Below are positions 40,294 to 50,800 of a DNA stretch of 64,000 nt, one piece after another. Below the pieces are notes generated by a model that saw only the letters and a list, made by a program, of their open reading frames with translations, had not been told where the DNA came from and did not search any database. The number at the start of each line of letters is the position of its first letter. Position 1 is the stretch's first letter. The position numbers were made by a program, and so were the translations under genes. The stretch spans positions 4,678,879 through 4,742,878 of the forward strand of contig NC_067206.1 of the NCBI RefSeq assembly GCF_026262505.1. The letters run 5' to 3'. The stretch is from Trichomonas vaginalis G3 (lineage: Eukaryota; Parabasalia; Trichomonadida; Trichomonadidae).

Positions 40294-41075
40294 GTCTAAG
40301 AGTCATTTCTACCATAGAACTAGATATTGTCTCTCATTAAATATATATAACTGTAAACTGCTTAATTCATTTATCTATTTAGATAAAATTATATTTATAT
40401 AAGATTTCATGTTATTATTTCATCTTTATTATTTTTTTTATTCCTTTGAAAAGTGACACTGGATAGTTTGTCCCTTTCTCAAAGAAAACAATAATAAGTC
40501 CTATTGTTAATACAAGTTGTCTTTTTTAGTGGGAAATGCTATAAACAAGCATGTTTTTCAAGTGTTCTATTTTAATGAAAGAAACTATATGAAAAGCAGA
40601 CTTTTTTTTTCGTACACCCTCTCAATTTTTTTTCCAGTTTTCGTACTCATATGGTATTATTAGTTTATAATAATCATAGAGCTTTCGCTATACTGCAGCA
40701 TTAAAATATAGCTGCATTGTGATTATCTCCTTGAATTTGAGAGGATTTTAAGTTTAATGTCAAGATAATCTCAATTGAATTTAGCATGGAAGCAATATAT
40801 TTACTATCGTATGATTGCTCATGATAGATATGTACTTGTTTTACATTAATTTACGAAATCTAATCAAAATACCGTATCACAAGAAGTTGAATAATAATAA
40901 CTTTTTAAAAATTGTGTTTTTATATGGTTTGGATTGGTAATCTTTATAATTATGAGTGGGTGCTCTATGGTTGCTCAGAAATATGAAATATAATCAAGAT
41001 TGAAGTTTGAATATAATTAAATGAGTGTAAATAAGTTAATAAAAGCATTTGTTGCATACTATATGTCTCGGTTCC

Positions 41076-41432
41076 TGCAAGTACGTACTCAGAGCTGGAT
41101 AATCTCTCACTTTTGTTCCGCAATGTGACATTGGGAACAAATTTTCCGATCTGAGTACATATTTGCAGGGTCTTGCAATGGCACCCTGCAAGTACGTACT
41201 CAGATCGGGATAATCTCTCACTTTTGTTCCGCAATGTGACATTAGACTTTTGATTCCCGAAAGGAGTTTACATTTGCAATATACTGTCATATTATATTGC
41301 AATTATAAACCCCTTTCGAAGAAAGCTGATTTTTTCATATCTCAATGTTGCATTAGAAATCAGATTATCGAAAGGAGGGTACGAGTACAATGTTATACCA
41401 TATAATATTTCAATCGTAAACTCCTTTCTAAA
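41076..41432. repeat. First hairpin group in the element
   Basis: CTGCAAGTACGTACTCAGA at 41,076 folds onto TCTGAGTACATATTTGCAG ending near 41,169, with an inner TTTGTTCC/GGGAACAAA stem. A second copy of the left part starts at about 41,186. Two more hairpins built on GAAAGGAG...CTCCTTTC-type arms follow (about 41,258-41,318 and 41,369-41,432). Confidence 0.7.
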
Positions 41433-41729
41433 GTATCTTCTTTACAATATAATCTAATTTCTCATTCTTCTATAAACTAGTAAATTTTATTCACAATTTA
41501 ATCTAAATCATAAATCTTCATGTTTTGCAGAAACGTTTTTTAAAACAAATCGTTTTTTCTTATCAAATTTTGTATTTTTTCTTTTTATTTTCAGTTTTTT
41601 GAATTTTTTTTGGAAATTTTTATCCAATTTCAATGTAATTTAATTCTCTTTCATATGTATTATAATTTTATTCATCTTTAAATTTTTAATTTTTGAATAC
41701 ATGCGATAATTATTCATTCAATTTTTAAA

Positions 41730-42782
41730 TGAATGTTTTGATGGGGCGAGCTTACTGATAATAGACTCATCCCATCAAAACATTCCCTTGAAAACTCTGG
41801 CCTTCATCGAGGCCAGAGCTCACAATTGATCTCCTTAGAGCCAAGTTCCTAGACGGTCGTCCTCATTAGATTCGATCCGAGAGGAACTTGGCTCTGAATG
41901 AAATTCATAGGCTCTGGTCTCAGGAAATGCCAGAGCTTCGCAAACAATCCTTGGGGCTGGTTCCCTCAAAGGCCGCCCTGATTCAGGGCGGCCGGAGAGG
42001 AACCCAGTCCCAAGAGAGCGCCCATACGAAGCTCTGGCCTTAGCAGTGGCCAGAGCCTGCAAATACAATCCTCAGGGCCGAATTTGAGGGAGATCGTCAA
42101 CATCATTGACGATCTCCCTCAAATTCAGCCCTGAAAGAAAGAAATACACAGATTCTAGCCTCAGAAAAGGCCAGAACTTCGCTCACAGTCCCCAGGGCCG
42201 GCTTTCCCAAATGCCGCTCTGACCCCGGGCGGCAGGCGAGGAATCTGGCCCTGGGATACTTACCAAACGAAGTTCTGGCCACAGTAAAGGCCAGAACCTG
42301 CAAGATCAATCCTCAGGGCCGATTTTGAGGGAGATCGCCCACATTATTGGCGATCTCCTCTCATATCGGTCCTGAAAGACTTCAAAATACAGGCTCTGGC
42401 CTTAGCAGAGACCAGGGCTTCGTTTACAGTCCTCAGAGCCGAGTTCCCTGAGATTGTCCAGATCACGGACACTTCTCAGCGGAACTCGGCTCTGAGAAGC
42501 AACAAACACTAAGCTCTGGCCTCAGCAAAGGTTCAGGGCCTCGCTTACAGTCCTCAGGGCCGGATTTCCCAAATGCCGTCCTGATCTAGGGCGACAGGAG
42601 AGGAATCCGACCCTGGGAAACAGCAAACCTGAATTTCTGGCCTCAACATATGTCAGAGCCTGCAATACTAATCCTCAGGGCCGAGTTTGAGGGAGATCGC
42701 CAACATCAATGACGATATCCTCTTATCTCGGCCCTGAAAGACATACAGATACAGGCTCTGACCATTGTTGAGGTCAGGGCAT
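41730..42782. repeat. GC-rich array of alternating short and long hairpins, 120-bp period
   Basis: An opening stem GAATGTTTTGATGGG/CCCATCAAAACATTC is followed by nine short hairpins (CTCTGGCC...GGCCAGAG type) at about 41,795, 41,911, 42,031, 42,152, 42,272, 42,392, 42,512, 42,632 and 42,752. Between them lie eight long hairpins. The best is the perfect 20-base arm AATTTGAGGGAGATCGTCAA at 42,081-42,100 with its mirror at 42,106-42,125. Others are GGCCGCCCTG/CAGGGCGGCC (41,971-41,993) and CAGAGCCGAGTTCC/GGAACTCGGCTCTG (about 42,433-42,494). The spacing is a steady 120 bases. Base pairs covary between units. No coding capacity. Confidence 0.85.
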
Positions 42783-43701
42783 CACTATAAATGGCAGTTT
42801 TTCTATGTTCTTTCATTTTCTGAAAGATCATAGTGAAAAGACTCTCTGATGCTTTATTGTTTCAAAATAGTACATGCGTGAGATTATAATTTTGCAGCAA
42901 ATTTATTGATTGCATGCAAATATTTGATCTTAATAATTCAAACATGCAAATTTAGGGTTTACCTGTTACAAATAAAATATTTGCTTAACAGAACTCTATT
43001 TATAATGAATAAACACTCTTTTTTATATAATAAAATATTTATTTCATCATCAATGATAATTGAGTAAATTTATAACAATAAATGTATTTACAATAACAAG
43101 TACATATCATTCTCATATATGCTTATCTTCAAAACTCTATTTTAAAAAAGATGCCTAATTGCATATGCAATAAAAATCAAATTTTATAGATTAACACATT
43201 GAAATTGTACTTTGCACAAAATATTATGCTTGTACTAGTAAAATCTTTTAAACAATTGTAAATAATCAAATATGATATTTGATGTGATATATGTCTAGAC
43301 CAGAGATTGAAATATGAACAGGAGAAAGACATGTTCTGATCATAGGCAAACATTGGACATCAAATACTATGCTCTATATAAAAGTACGAAAACTGGAAAA
43401 AAAATTGAGAGGGGGTACGAAAAAAAAGTCTGCTTTTCGTATCGACTCTTAATGAAACATAATTGCTTTGTTAGTTATATTCTTGTTTTTATTGATGCGA
43501 AGAGAGCTTAAAGTCATATATTGCTACCCTCAGGAATGATGGTTTTTTTCATTTTGATCTTTTGGAGTCATAAAATGAATGTATTCTGTATTTGAATAAA
43601 ACAATTGCGAGAAAAAAAAATCAAGGTTTTTTGTCTTCCTGAAATGGATGCATCTTCACTAGCAAGAAGCATTCATATAGAAAATGGTTTAGTCCTGTAA
43701 T

Positions 43702-44944
43702 AAACAGAAATTCATCAAAAGTGACAGCTCTCAATTTTTTGACATTTGTAAATTCTAAATTGAATGAGAAAAATGAAATAATACTAAGCATAATACAATA
43801 TTCTAGATTTAATTATAATTAGGAAAAAGTTAGTTTTGAGAGTACTTTTCATAGGCATATAGAATGAAATCTTCTGAAAAATAATATCACATAAACTCAT
43901 ATTATTTTCTAATATATAACTATTTTATATAAAAATCAAATTCAATGATCTTAAAAGCGAAGGATAAACCTCAAAATTTACGAATATAATGAGTGGGAAT
44001 ATAATGCTTATCTATCATAAAACCATATGAAATATTAATTTTTGCTTTACGCCTAATTTTTGACGACAATTAGCAAAAAATGTTAAATGTTAACACTCAG
44101 TCCATTTGAATATGAAAAATAAAATTGACTTTGATTAAATGTTTTTATTTATCATGCAATTCTTCTTGCGACCAAAGATTTGAATAAAAGTTCAAAAAAT
44201 AAGATAGCTTAAAAAATAGTATACGGTAGTGTTTACTAATAGATGAATAGTATATAAATTCTATTAAAATGGATTTGATCCAAAAAAATATAAAACCAAA
44301 AATAATTGTTATAATTTAAATGAAGAAGTAATTTAAAACGATTTTATTTATGATCAAATTTTATATATTTTTTTGGATCAAATCCATTTTAATAGAATTT
44401 ATATACTATTCATCTATTAGTAAACACTACCGTATATTATTTTTTAAGCTATCTTATTTTTTGAACTTTTATTCAAATCTTTGGTCGCAAGAAGAATTGC
44501 ATGATAAATAAAAACATTTAATCAAAGTCAATTTTATTTTTCATATTCAAATGGACTGAGTGTTAACATTTAACATTTTTTGCTAATTGTCGTCAAAAAT
44601 TAGGCGTAAAGCAAAAATTGATATTTCATATGGTTTTATGATAGATAAGCATTATATTCCCACTCATTATATTCGTAAATTTTGAGGTTTATCCTTCGCT
44701 TTTAAGATCATTGAATTTGATTTTTATATAAAATAGTTATATATTAGAAAATAATATGAGTTTATGTGATATTATTTTTCAGAAGATTTTGTGTTCTTCT
44801 TCAAAATTTTATTTTTTTATTAAAAAGAATCTTTACAAAATATACATTGACTTTAATTAATATTTAAAAACGTGCTCTATCAAAAGTTCCAAAAATTCAA
44901 TATTTTAGCTTTTCTGAGGTGTCACTTTTGATGAATTTCTGTTT
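43702..44944. mobile_element. Foldback element with about 430-bp inverted arms
   Basis: Outer inverted ends AAACAGAAATTCATCAAAAG (43,702) and the mirror ending at 44,944, continuing into TGACA on both sides. Inside, arms 43,867-44,295 and 44,360-44,789 are almost perfect mirror copies around a loop of about 64 bases. No gene. A clean target duplication is not resolved, though AGTCCTGTAA and AGTCCATGTAA lie near the two ends. Confidence 0.8.
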
Positions 44945-46328
44945 ACAACAGTCCATGTAACAGAAGCATGTAATTTATAATATTACTATCTTTAACTAAA
45001 CAAATCTTGCATTGAAAATAATTCAATTTGTTCAAGGTTTCGAATTATGAATTTGCTTCAACTTTTCACTTAATAGTCCTGACAAAAGAATTTATTTCAT
45101 TGAGAGAAAGATATTTTTCGAATTTGAAGGCCTTTAATAATCAATTTGAATCAAAGTAAAAATAAACAAGAGAGATAATATTGATTAATGACAAAAGCTC
45201 ATAAATTTACTTATTTAAATGGATTTTGCGCTTATATTTGAAATAAGACACTTATGAAATCAAAATTTTCAAATTGAGAGGCGTAATAATAAAAAACAGA
45301 CCTTTTACAGATAGAATTTAGCATTGTGGATTATCATATCAAGTAATTCACAGAGTAATATAGATAAAATTTCGAGATCAAATTTCAAGAAATTAAAAAT
45401 CATTGTGTAAACGCAAAAATATAATGTATATTGCTTTTTTATTGACTTAAATAAAGATCTATTGAAACAGTAGTGTTTGGGAAATCAGTGATAAAATTTA
45501 TTGAACTTGGCAAAATTAATGAAAAATGGGAAAAACATGGAGTAAATAACTACTGTTGATATTGTTATATAAAAATATTTTCAAGAAAAGTTCGAGAAGA
45601 TTGAAAACGATCAAATAAAATTTTTAATTTGGATATACATTTAGACTAGCTTATCTTAGTAGAGGCGATTTTATGGCCAAATATAAGTTTTTAACGAAAA
45701 ATGATTTTTGTTGAATTTTTTGTGAGGAGAGTTCAAAAAAACTTCAATGAAAATTGTAAACGATAAAAAAGTTTTTGATATGAGAAGATATACATTGATT
45801 GATTTAAAAGGAATTGCGTGTGTAAAAAAAAATATTAATTGTTCGAATAAATTTTCATTGTTACTAAAGTGGATAAAATATATCAAATAAGGATATTATA
45901 ATGAAAGTTAAGAATAATCGTTTGAGACAAACGGCGCGGTTAGAAAAAATCAAAAAAAGCATTACATGGATTTAATTATATTAAATGCAATTATTTATCA
46001 AATCAATGTGTAAAAATTGTAAACTGATAGTATATTTTTTGAGAGTAGCATAAAAATTTTGAGAGAAAGTAACGAATATTTCATAAAACGCACGTTTTGT
46101 TAAGTGCATGTGATTATATAGTCCGAATGAATTGCATGAAGCATACGCCGATGGCTATCAAAATTGAAATCATATTTCTTAGAATTATTGATTTGAGTTT
46201 CAGTCAATTTTTACATCTCTCAGAAAAAATTGAAAACACTTGTAAGGAAAATAAAAAATAGATAATTGCATTTGTATATTGAACCTGATACTTTTTGTCT
46301 TTCAGAATTTTCAAAAGTATCTCATTTT
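44945..46328. other. Noncoding AT-rich DNA
   Basis: 1.4 kb without a convincing gene, RNA or repeat. It abuts the truncated edge of Polinton copy B. Confidence 0.4.
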
Positions 46329-46334
46329 TCATAA

Positions 46335-46855
46335 AGAACTATAGTTCAGAGTGTTTGAAAGAGCCAGAACCAGAGCTGAAATCCGTGAATTTAAACACAG
46401 CTTCAAACGCTAACGCTACATCAGATGTTAAGTTAGAGTATCCACCACTGGACCAAATTCTTTCAAGAGAAGCCAACGACAACCCTTACACAAATGTTCA
46501 AACAAATCCTTCAGATAACGTAGACCATTACCTTCTTCAGTTATACCAAACAATTTTACTCAAAGACGATAAGAAGCTTTTGACAAATCTTATAAGTAAG
46601 AACCAAATAATTCTAACAAAGGAGGACCTTGAAAATGTTATCTCACGAATAACAGGGAAACAATGTGTCATTGACTATCTCGACCCTGAAATCGAATGCT
46701 GTGGTCAAACGCCACCATTCATGAAAATAGGTAACATCCGCATCATTGAAATACCAGGTACTCCAGGAGTTGAGTTTAAGTATAAATATTCGAACGAGTA
46801 TACAAAACTTTCAACAGAATATAAACTTTGCTTGAAATATGTTTTAGTAAATTAA
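46335..46855 (+). pseudogene. Conserved Polinton protein (copy B), cut by the element's edge
   Basis: Same protein as at 11,111-11,724: YPPLDQILSREAND, then a folded C-terminal part with CVIDYLDPEIECCGQTPPF and FKYKYSNEYTKLSTEYKLCL. The open frame starts upstream in non-Polinton DNA, so the natural start is absent. Unknown function. Its stop overlaps the end of the convergent small gene by a few bases. Confidence 0.55.
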
Positions 46856-47121
46856 AGCAATTTGTAATATCTATCCAAAACTTCTTCAACAGTATCGAAC
46901 TCATCTTCATAATGCAAACCTAATCTTATTGACTTGGTGCAGTTTTCACTAACACAATATAGCGCTTTGCGCTCGGCGCCTTTGACGCCTTTTTCTGTTC
47001 TCTTGACTGACATAACTAATTCATTTGTTTCATCAAACAGCAACAACCAAAGTTCATGACCTAATACATAACATTCATACTTTATATTTTTAGCTCTGAG
47101 TTCTCTTGTAAGCTGTTGCAT
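46852..47121 (-). CDS. Small conserved Polinton protein (89 aa, copy B)
   Basis: Partner of 10,818-11,060 in copy A. Identical style throughout, except for ten additional residues (GVKGAERKAL) produced by a 30-base GC-rich mini-palindrome inserted in frame at 46,961-46,990. The frame stays open, so the insertion is tolerated. The flanking residues TEK and YCVSENC are unchanged. Unknown function. Confidence 0.6.
   Translation of the reverse strand: MQQLTRELRAKNIKYECYVLGHELWLLLFDETNELVMSVKRTEKGVKGAERKALYCVSENCTKSIRLGLHYEDEFDTVEEVLDRYYKLL
46961..46990. repeat. GC-rich mini-palindrome inserted in frame (copy B only)
   Basis: Thirty extra bases relative to copy A, consisting of two mini-hairpins: AGCGC-TTT-GCGCT and GGCG-CCTTTGA-CGCC. 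The gene reads AACACAATAT then TTTTCTG on either side, which is continuous in copy A. Confidence 0.75.
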
Positions 47122-47848
47122 TTAATATTTTCTAAAAAGTCAACTTCAACAGTCATTCGCACTGGTGCCTTCAGTTCTACAGGCTCTCCTTGAAAGTCAA
47201 CAAGTCTGAATTGCATGTCTTTCAAATTATGAGGACTAATGCGAACCCATTTACCTAAATGAGTTGCTATGACAGGAAGTTTTTTGGAATGAACATTGAA
47301 TTGACTGCATAACAGAAGGATTTATATTCTACTGAACCTTTACTATTAACTCCTGAAATACCTGTGACATTAGCTATTTTAGACTCAATGTACAAACAAT
47401 TACCATAACATACGTATGGAACAGATTTCATCTCAATCGTTTTGTCAACACTTTTCAAAGGAAATGTCATATGGTATGCTCCCAGAAGAAGTTGTACTCT
47501 ATGACTCATTCTTGGTATCTTGAACTCTTTCTTGCTACTGAACTTCAATGTTCCCTCAGAAGAGAGTTCGACATCTATGTTGTCAATAGTTTCTTCATTT
47601 ATGAGAGTATCTATGACTCCAGCAATTTTATCTATTCTGTACTCGGCTCTGTTAGGAAATGTTATAAAACTTCTTTTGTCATCTATTTCAATCTCTATGA
47701 AATCTGTTTCATCTGTTATGACAAAAGTTGCGATAGTATTGAAGTCAACAACTCTGAAAGCAAGCGCCTCATTCTGAAGACCTAAGTTTGTTTGTAGCTT
47801 TACTGTCCCGTATTCGTTTGGGTCTGTACTTTGCAAATAGAACAACAT
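47082..47848 (-). pseudogene. Conserved Polinton protein, possible virion component (copy B), broken
   Basis: Counterpart of 10,097-10,857. The N-terminal 185 residues are clean and beta-rich (MLFYLQSTDPNEYGTVKLQT, SHRVQLLLGAYHMTFPLKSV, CYGNCLYIESKIANVTGISG). The C-terminal part with FRLVDFQGEPVELKAPVRMT is present in the DNA. It is divergent to the fibre gene by about 18 bases, implying a shared promoter. The virion assignment is inference. Broken. Confidence 0.5.
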
Positions 47849-47865
47849 TTTATTCTCATTAAAAT

Positions 47866-50800
47866 ATGACTATTGCTGCATATGCGTATGAAACAAATGA
47901 AGCAAGAAGAGCACATGAACTAGTAAACGAAAACTCAACTTTAACCATTGAAGGCAATGATTTAGTCATTGACGATGGAAAAACTAAAAAAGTCATTGAT
48001 TTCGATACTTTTAACACTTATGACCCATTCATTACAACAAGCAAGGTTCCTATCATAAATGATGGAACGGTGCAATATATAAATTCTACAGTAGATGCCT
48101 CATTAGTGAAAGTACTGAATGTTCTCATTGAATTGTTAAAGAGCTTTCGATTTGACGACAACATTAAATGCCTAAAGAATTTAGTCATGAATGAGAAACA
48201 AATTCTCGGCGTTGCTGGTAGCAGTAATGATGTACACCTTATGACATTAGAATATTATAACGAACATAAAGATGAACTGAAAGGAGAGAAGGGTGACACC
48301 GGACCTCAAGGACCACAAGGAATACAAGGAATACAAGGAATACAAGGAATACAAGGACCTCAAGGCGAAAACGGTTTGGATGGAAAGGATGGAAAGGATG
48401 GAAAAACTGCTAAATCATGGATATGGGACCTTATAAATACTGGTTTAACAGCTGCTTCATATGGAGTTCTTCAATACCAAATCGGAAAGATATGGGCGGT
48501 ACTTGGTGAAGAAGCTTTAGATGACGTTAAAAATGCTTTGAACTTCATTTCAAATGGTTCGGATACTATTAAAACTTTATCTGGTTGGATGCAAGAAACA
48601 AGGAGTCAAATAGATACTGTAAGACGTATAGCAAACAATGCACGTACGGGATTGGATACTTTACGACAAGCACAAAATACACTAAAGGAAGCAAATGATA
48701 TTCTTGGCTCAGTATCAGACATGCATGAAGATTGGCTTAAAGGTATTGACAAATCTTTAAAAAATCACAGTCAGTCTATTGCTGACTACAAGAAAAGTAT
48801 AGATTTTTTACATAGTGCTATGGACGTACATGATGGAAGCATAAGGAACTTACTTAATGCTAACAATAACTTACCAGGAACTATTAAAGCATTTATAAAG
48901 TCCTTTGTAAAACCCGGTGCTCTAACATTTAGGTCTTTGAGAGCAAGAGCATTGAAGTCAAGAGATGCAGAAACTCCAACAGAACCTACAGAAGGAACTG
49001 AAACAACAGAAACTCCAAAAGAACCACCAAAACCAACAGCTAATGAAATATTGTTCGAATATTTTCCAAGGTACTCTGTTCTCATTGCATACATTCAAGA
49101 AATACTTAAGAAAGCAGACTTGACTTTAGGAGATGATGAAAGTTCTGTATATCTTTCGTTCCAGTTTCAAATAGCAGAACTTTTGAGACAGATATGCTTA
49201 ATGTATGACAACATCTCTGATTTCACAAGATATGATGACGACCATGACCCCGAACACGGTGAAGAAGAAGTTTTACAAACATCCATTAAGACAGGAAAGG
49301 TTTTAACTCAAAGTCTCATTATTGACACCAAAGATGGCGAAGTGGACGTTCTTCAAGAGCTGAAGAAAAATACTTCTTCGGGAGGTGGTGGTAGGCATGA
49401 ACTTGAAATAAATGAGATAGAAGAGAAATTAGCCGAAAAAGCAGATAAAGAACATAAACACAATATCTCCGATATAAATGAACTTCAAGCTACATTAAAT
49501 AGTAAAGCGGACAAAAATGAACTTGACGCAATGAACAAAGTTTTGAAATCTCATAAACACAACATCTCCGATATAAATGAACTTCAAGCTACATTAAATA
49601 GTAAAGCGGACAAGAACCACGTTCATTATATAACTTCAGACGAACAGATTATAACGGACTACCATGGATATTTAACACGAAGTGATGAAGCGAAGACAAA
49701 AAATGTTAATGAAAGAAGATATAAATACATTCGTGCTAAAGGTTATGACATAAGCTGTACTGTACAGTATGATGTAGCTAAAGCACCAGAAGCATTTGGT
49801 TATACCGGTGAAATTTATGCCTCTACTTTCAATGTTAACGGTGTATTAGTTGAACCAAGATTTACTTTGAGAGTTAAGTCAAAAATAACGTTTGAAGATG
49901 CTATTAAAAGTAAAGCTGACAAAGTTGAACTTGAAGCAACGAACAAAGTTTTGAAATCTCATAAACACAACATCTCCGATATAAATGAACTTCAAGCTAC
50001 ATTAGACAGTAAAGCTGACAAGAACCATACACATAAATCCTTCACTACTGTTAGAGCAGACGACATAATATTGAACTTTGACCTTGGTTCAAGTGCACCA
50101 TTAGAAAATCCAAGTACAAGCGTAAAAGATACTCTTAACAGTTTAGATAAGAGTTGCAGGAACATTGAAAGTCATGCCAGAAACTTTGAAGCATATGAAC
50201 TACCCGCAATGTTAGATAAGAAAGCAGACAAAACTTATGTGGATGAAGAACTATCAAAGAAATTTTCGAAACCAGATACAATGACATTTACAACAGAAAT
50301 TATAAATGGTGAACCAGCAACTCCATTTGAATTTGTTAGAGGTCTTCAACCAGATACTTTTGAATTTTTCTTGGATAATTCTATTGAACTAACATTACAT
50401 TATAAAAGTGGAACAAATGCAACATTTCATCCGGGAGATACATTCCAAATGGTATTTAATGACATAAGTTCTTTAGAATATGTTTATAGAGTTATGAGCA
50501 TATATGATTTAATATATCCTATAGGAGCTGTTTATACGTCTATGAATCCAATAAATCCAAACACTTTATTTGGTGGTAGATGGTATGAAATAGTTGACAG
50601 TTTTCCATTCTACACTAATACTCAGTCAATGAAGATGGGAGGTTCAAAGAAAATAGGTATTGAAAACCTTCCTTCACATATGCATAGGTTCAGTGGAAGA
50701 ACATCTGTGGAAGGAAACCATTCACATTCAATAACAAAAAGAGGTTATACAAATCTTGCAGCGGGTTCGGATAGACAGGGAATGCATAGATATGATATCA

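Larger units (their letters stand above)
37870..40480. mobile_element. Mutator-like element (MULE) with 9-bp target duplication
   Basis: 2.6 kb. Terminal inverted repeats of about 33 bases with a core GGGACAAACTATCCAGTGTC on the left and its mirror at 40,455-40,474. Both ends are bordered by AAAGAAAAC (37,861-37,869 and 40,481-40,489), the 9-base duplication expected of MULEs. It contains a decayed MURA-type transposase on the minus strand and four 121-bp tandem repeats next to the right end. MULEs are known in Trichomonas. Confidence 0.9.
40581..43448. mobile_element. MULE-type non-autonomous element carrying a hairpin array
   Basis: 2.87 kb. Inverted ends of 60 or more bases include GAAAAGCAGACTTTTTTTT and CCAGTTTTCGTACT (40,591-40,647) with the mirror copy at 43,384-43,438. 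TTAATGAAA flanks both sides (40,572-40,580 and 43,449-43,457), a 9-base duplication as in MULEs. No transposase. The interior is almost entirely inverted repeats, including a GC-rich kilobase unlike anything else in the window. Confidence 0.75.

Noticed and set aside
39755-40402. Open frames in the 121-bp repeats
   Set aside because: By-products of the noncoding tandem array inside the MULE.
41835-42309. Open frames in the GC-rich hairpin array
   Set aside because: The array is explained by inverted repeats; the frames shift between units and show no protein-like conservation.
43690-44960. AGTCC(A)TGTAA as target duplication of the foldback element
   Set aside because: The two words are not identical and do not directly abut the inverted ends, so they are noted only as nearby similarity.
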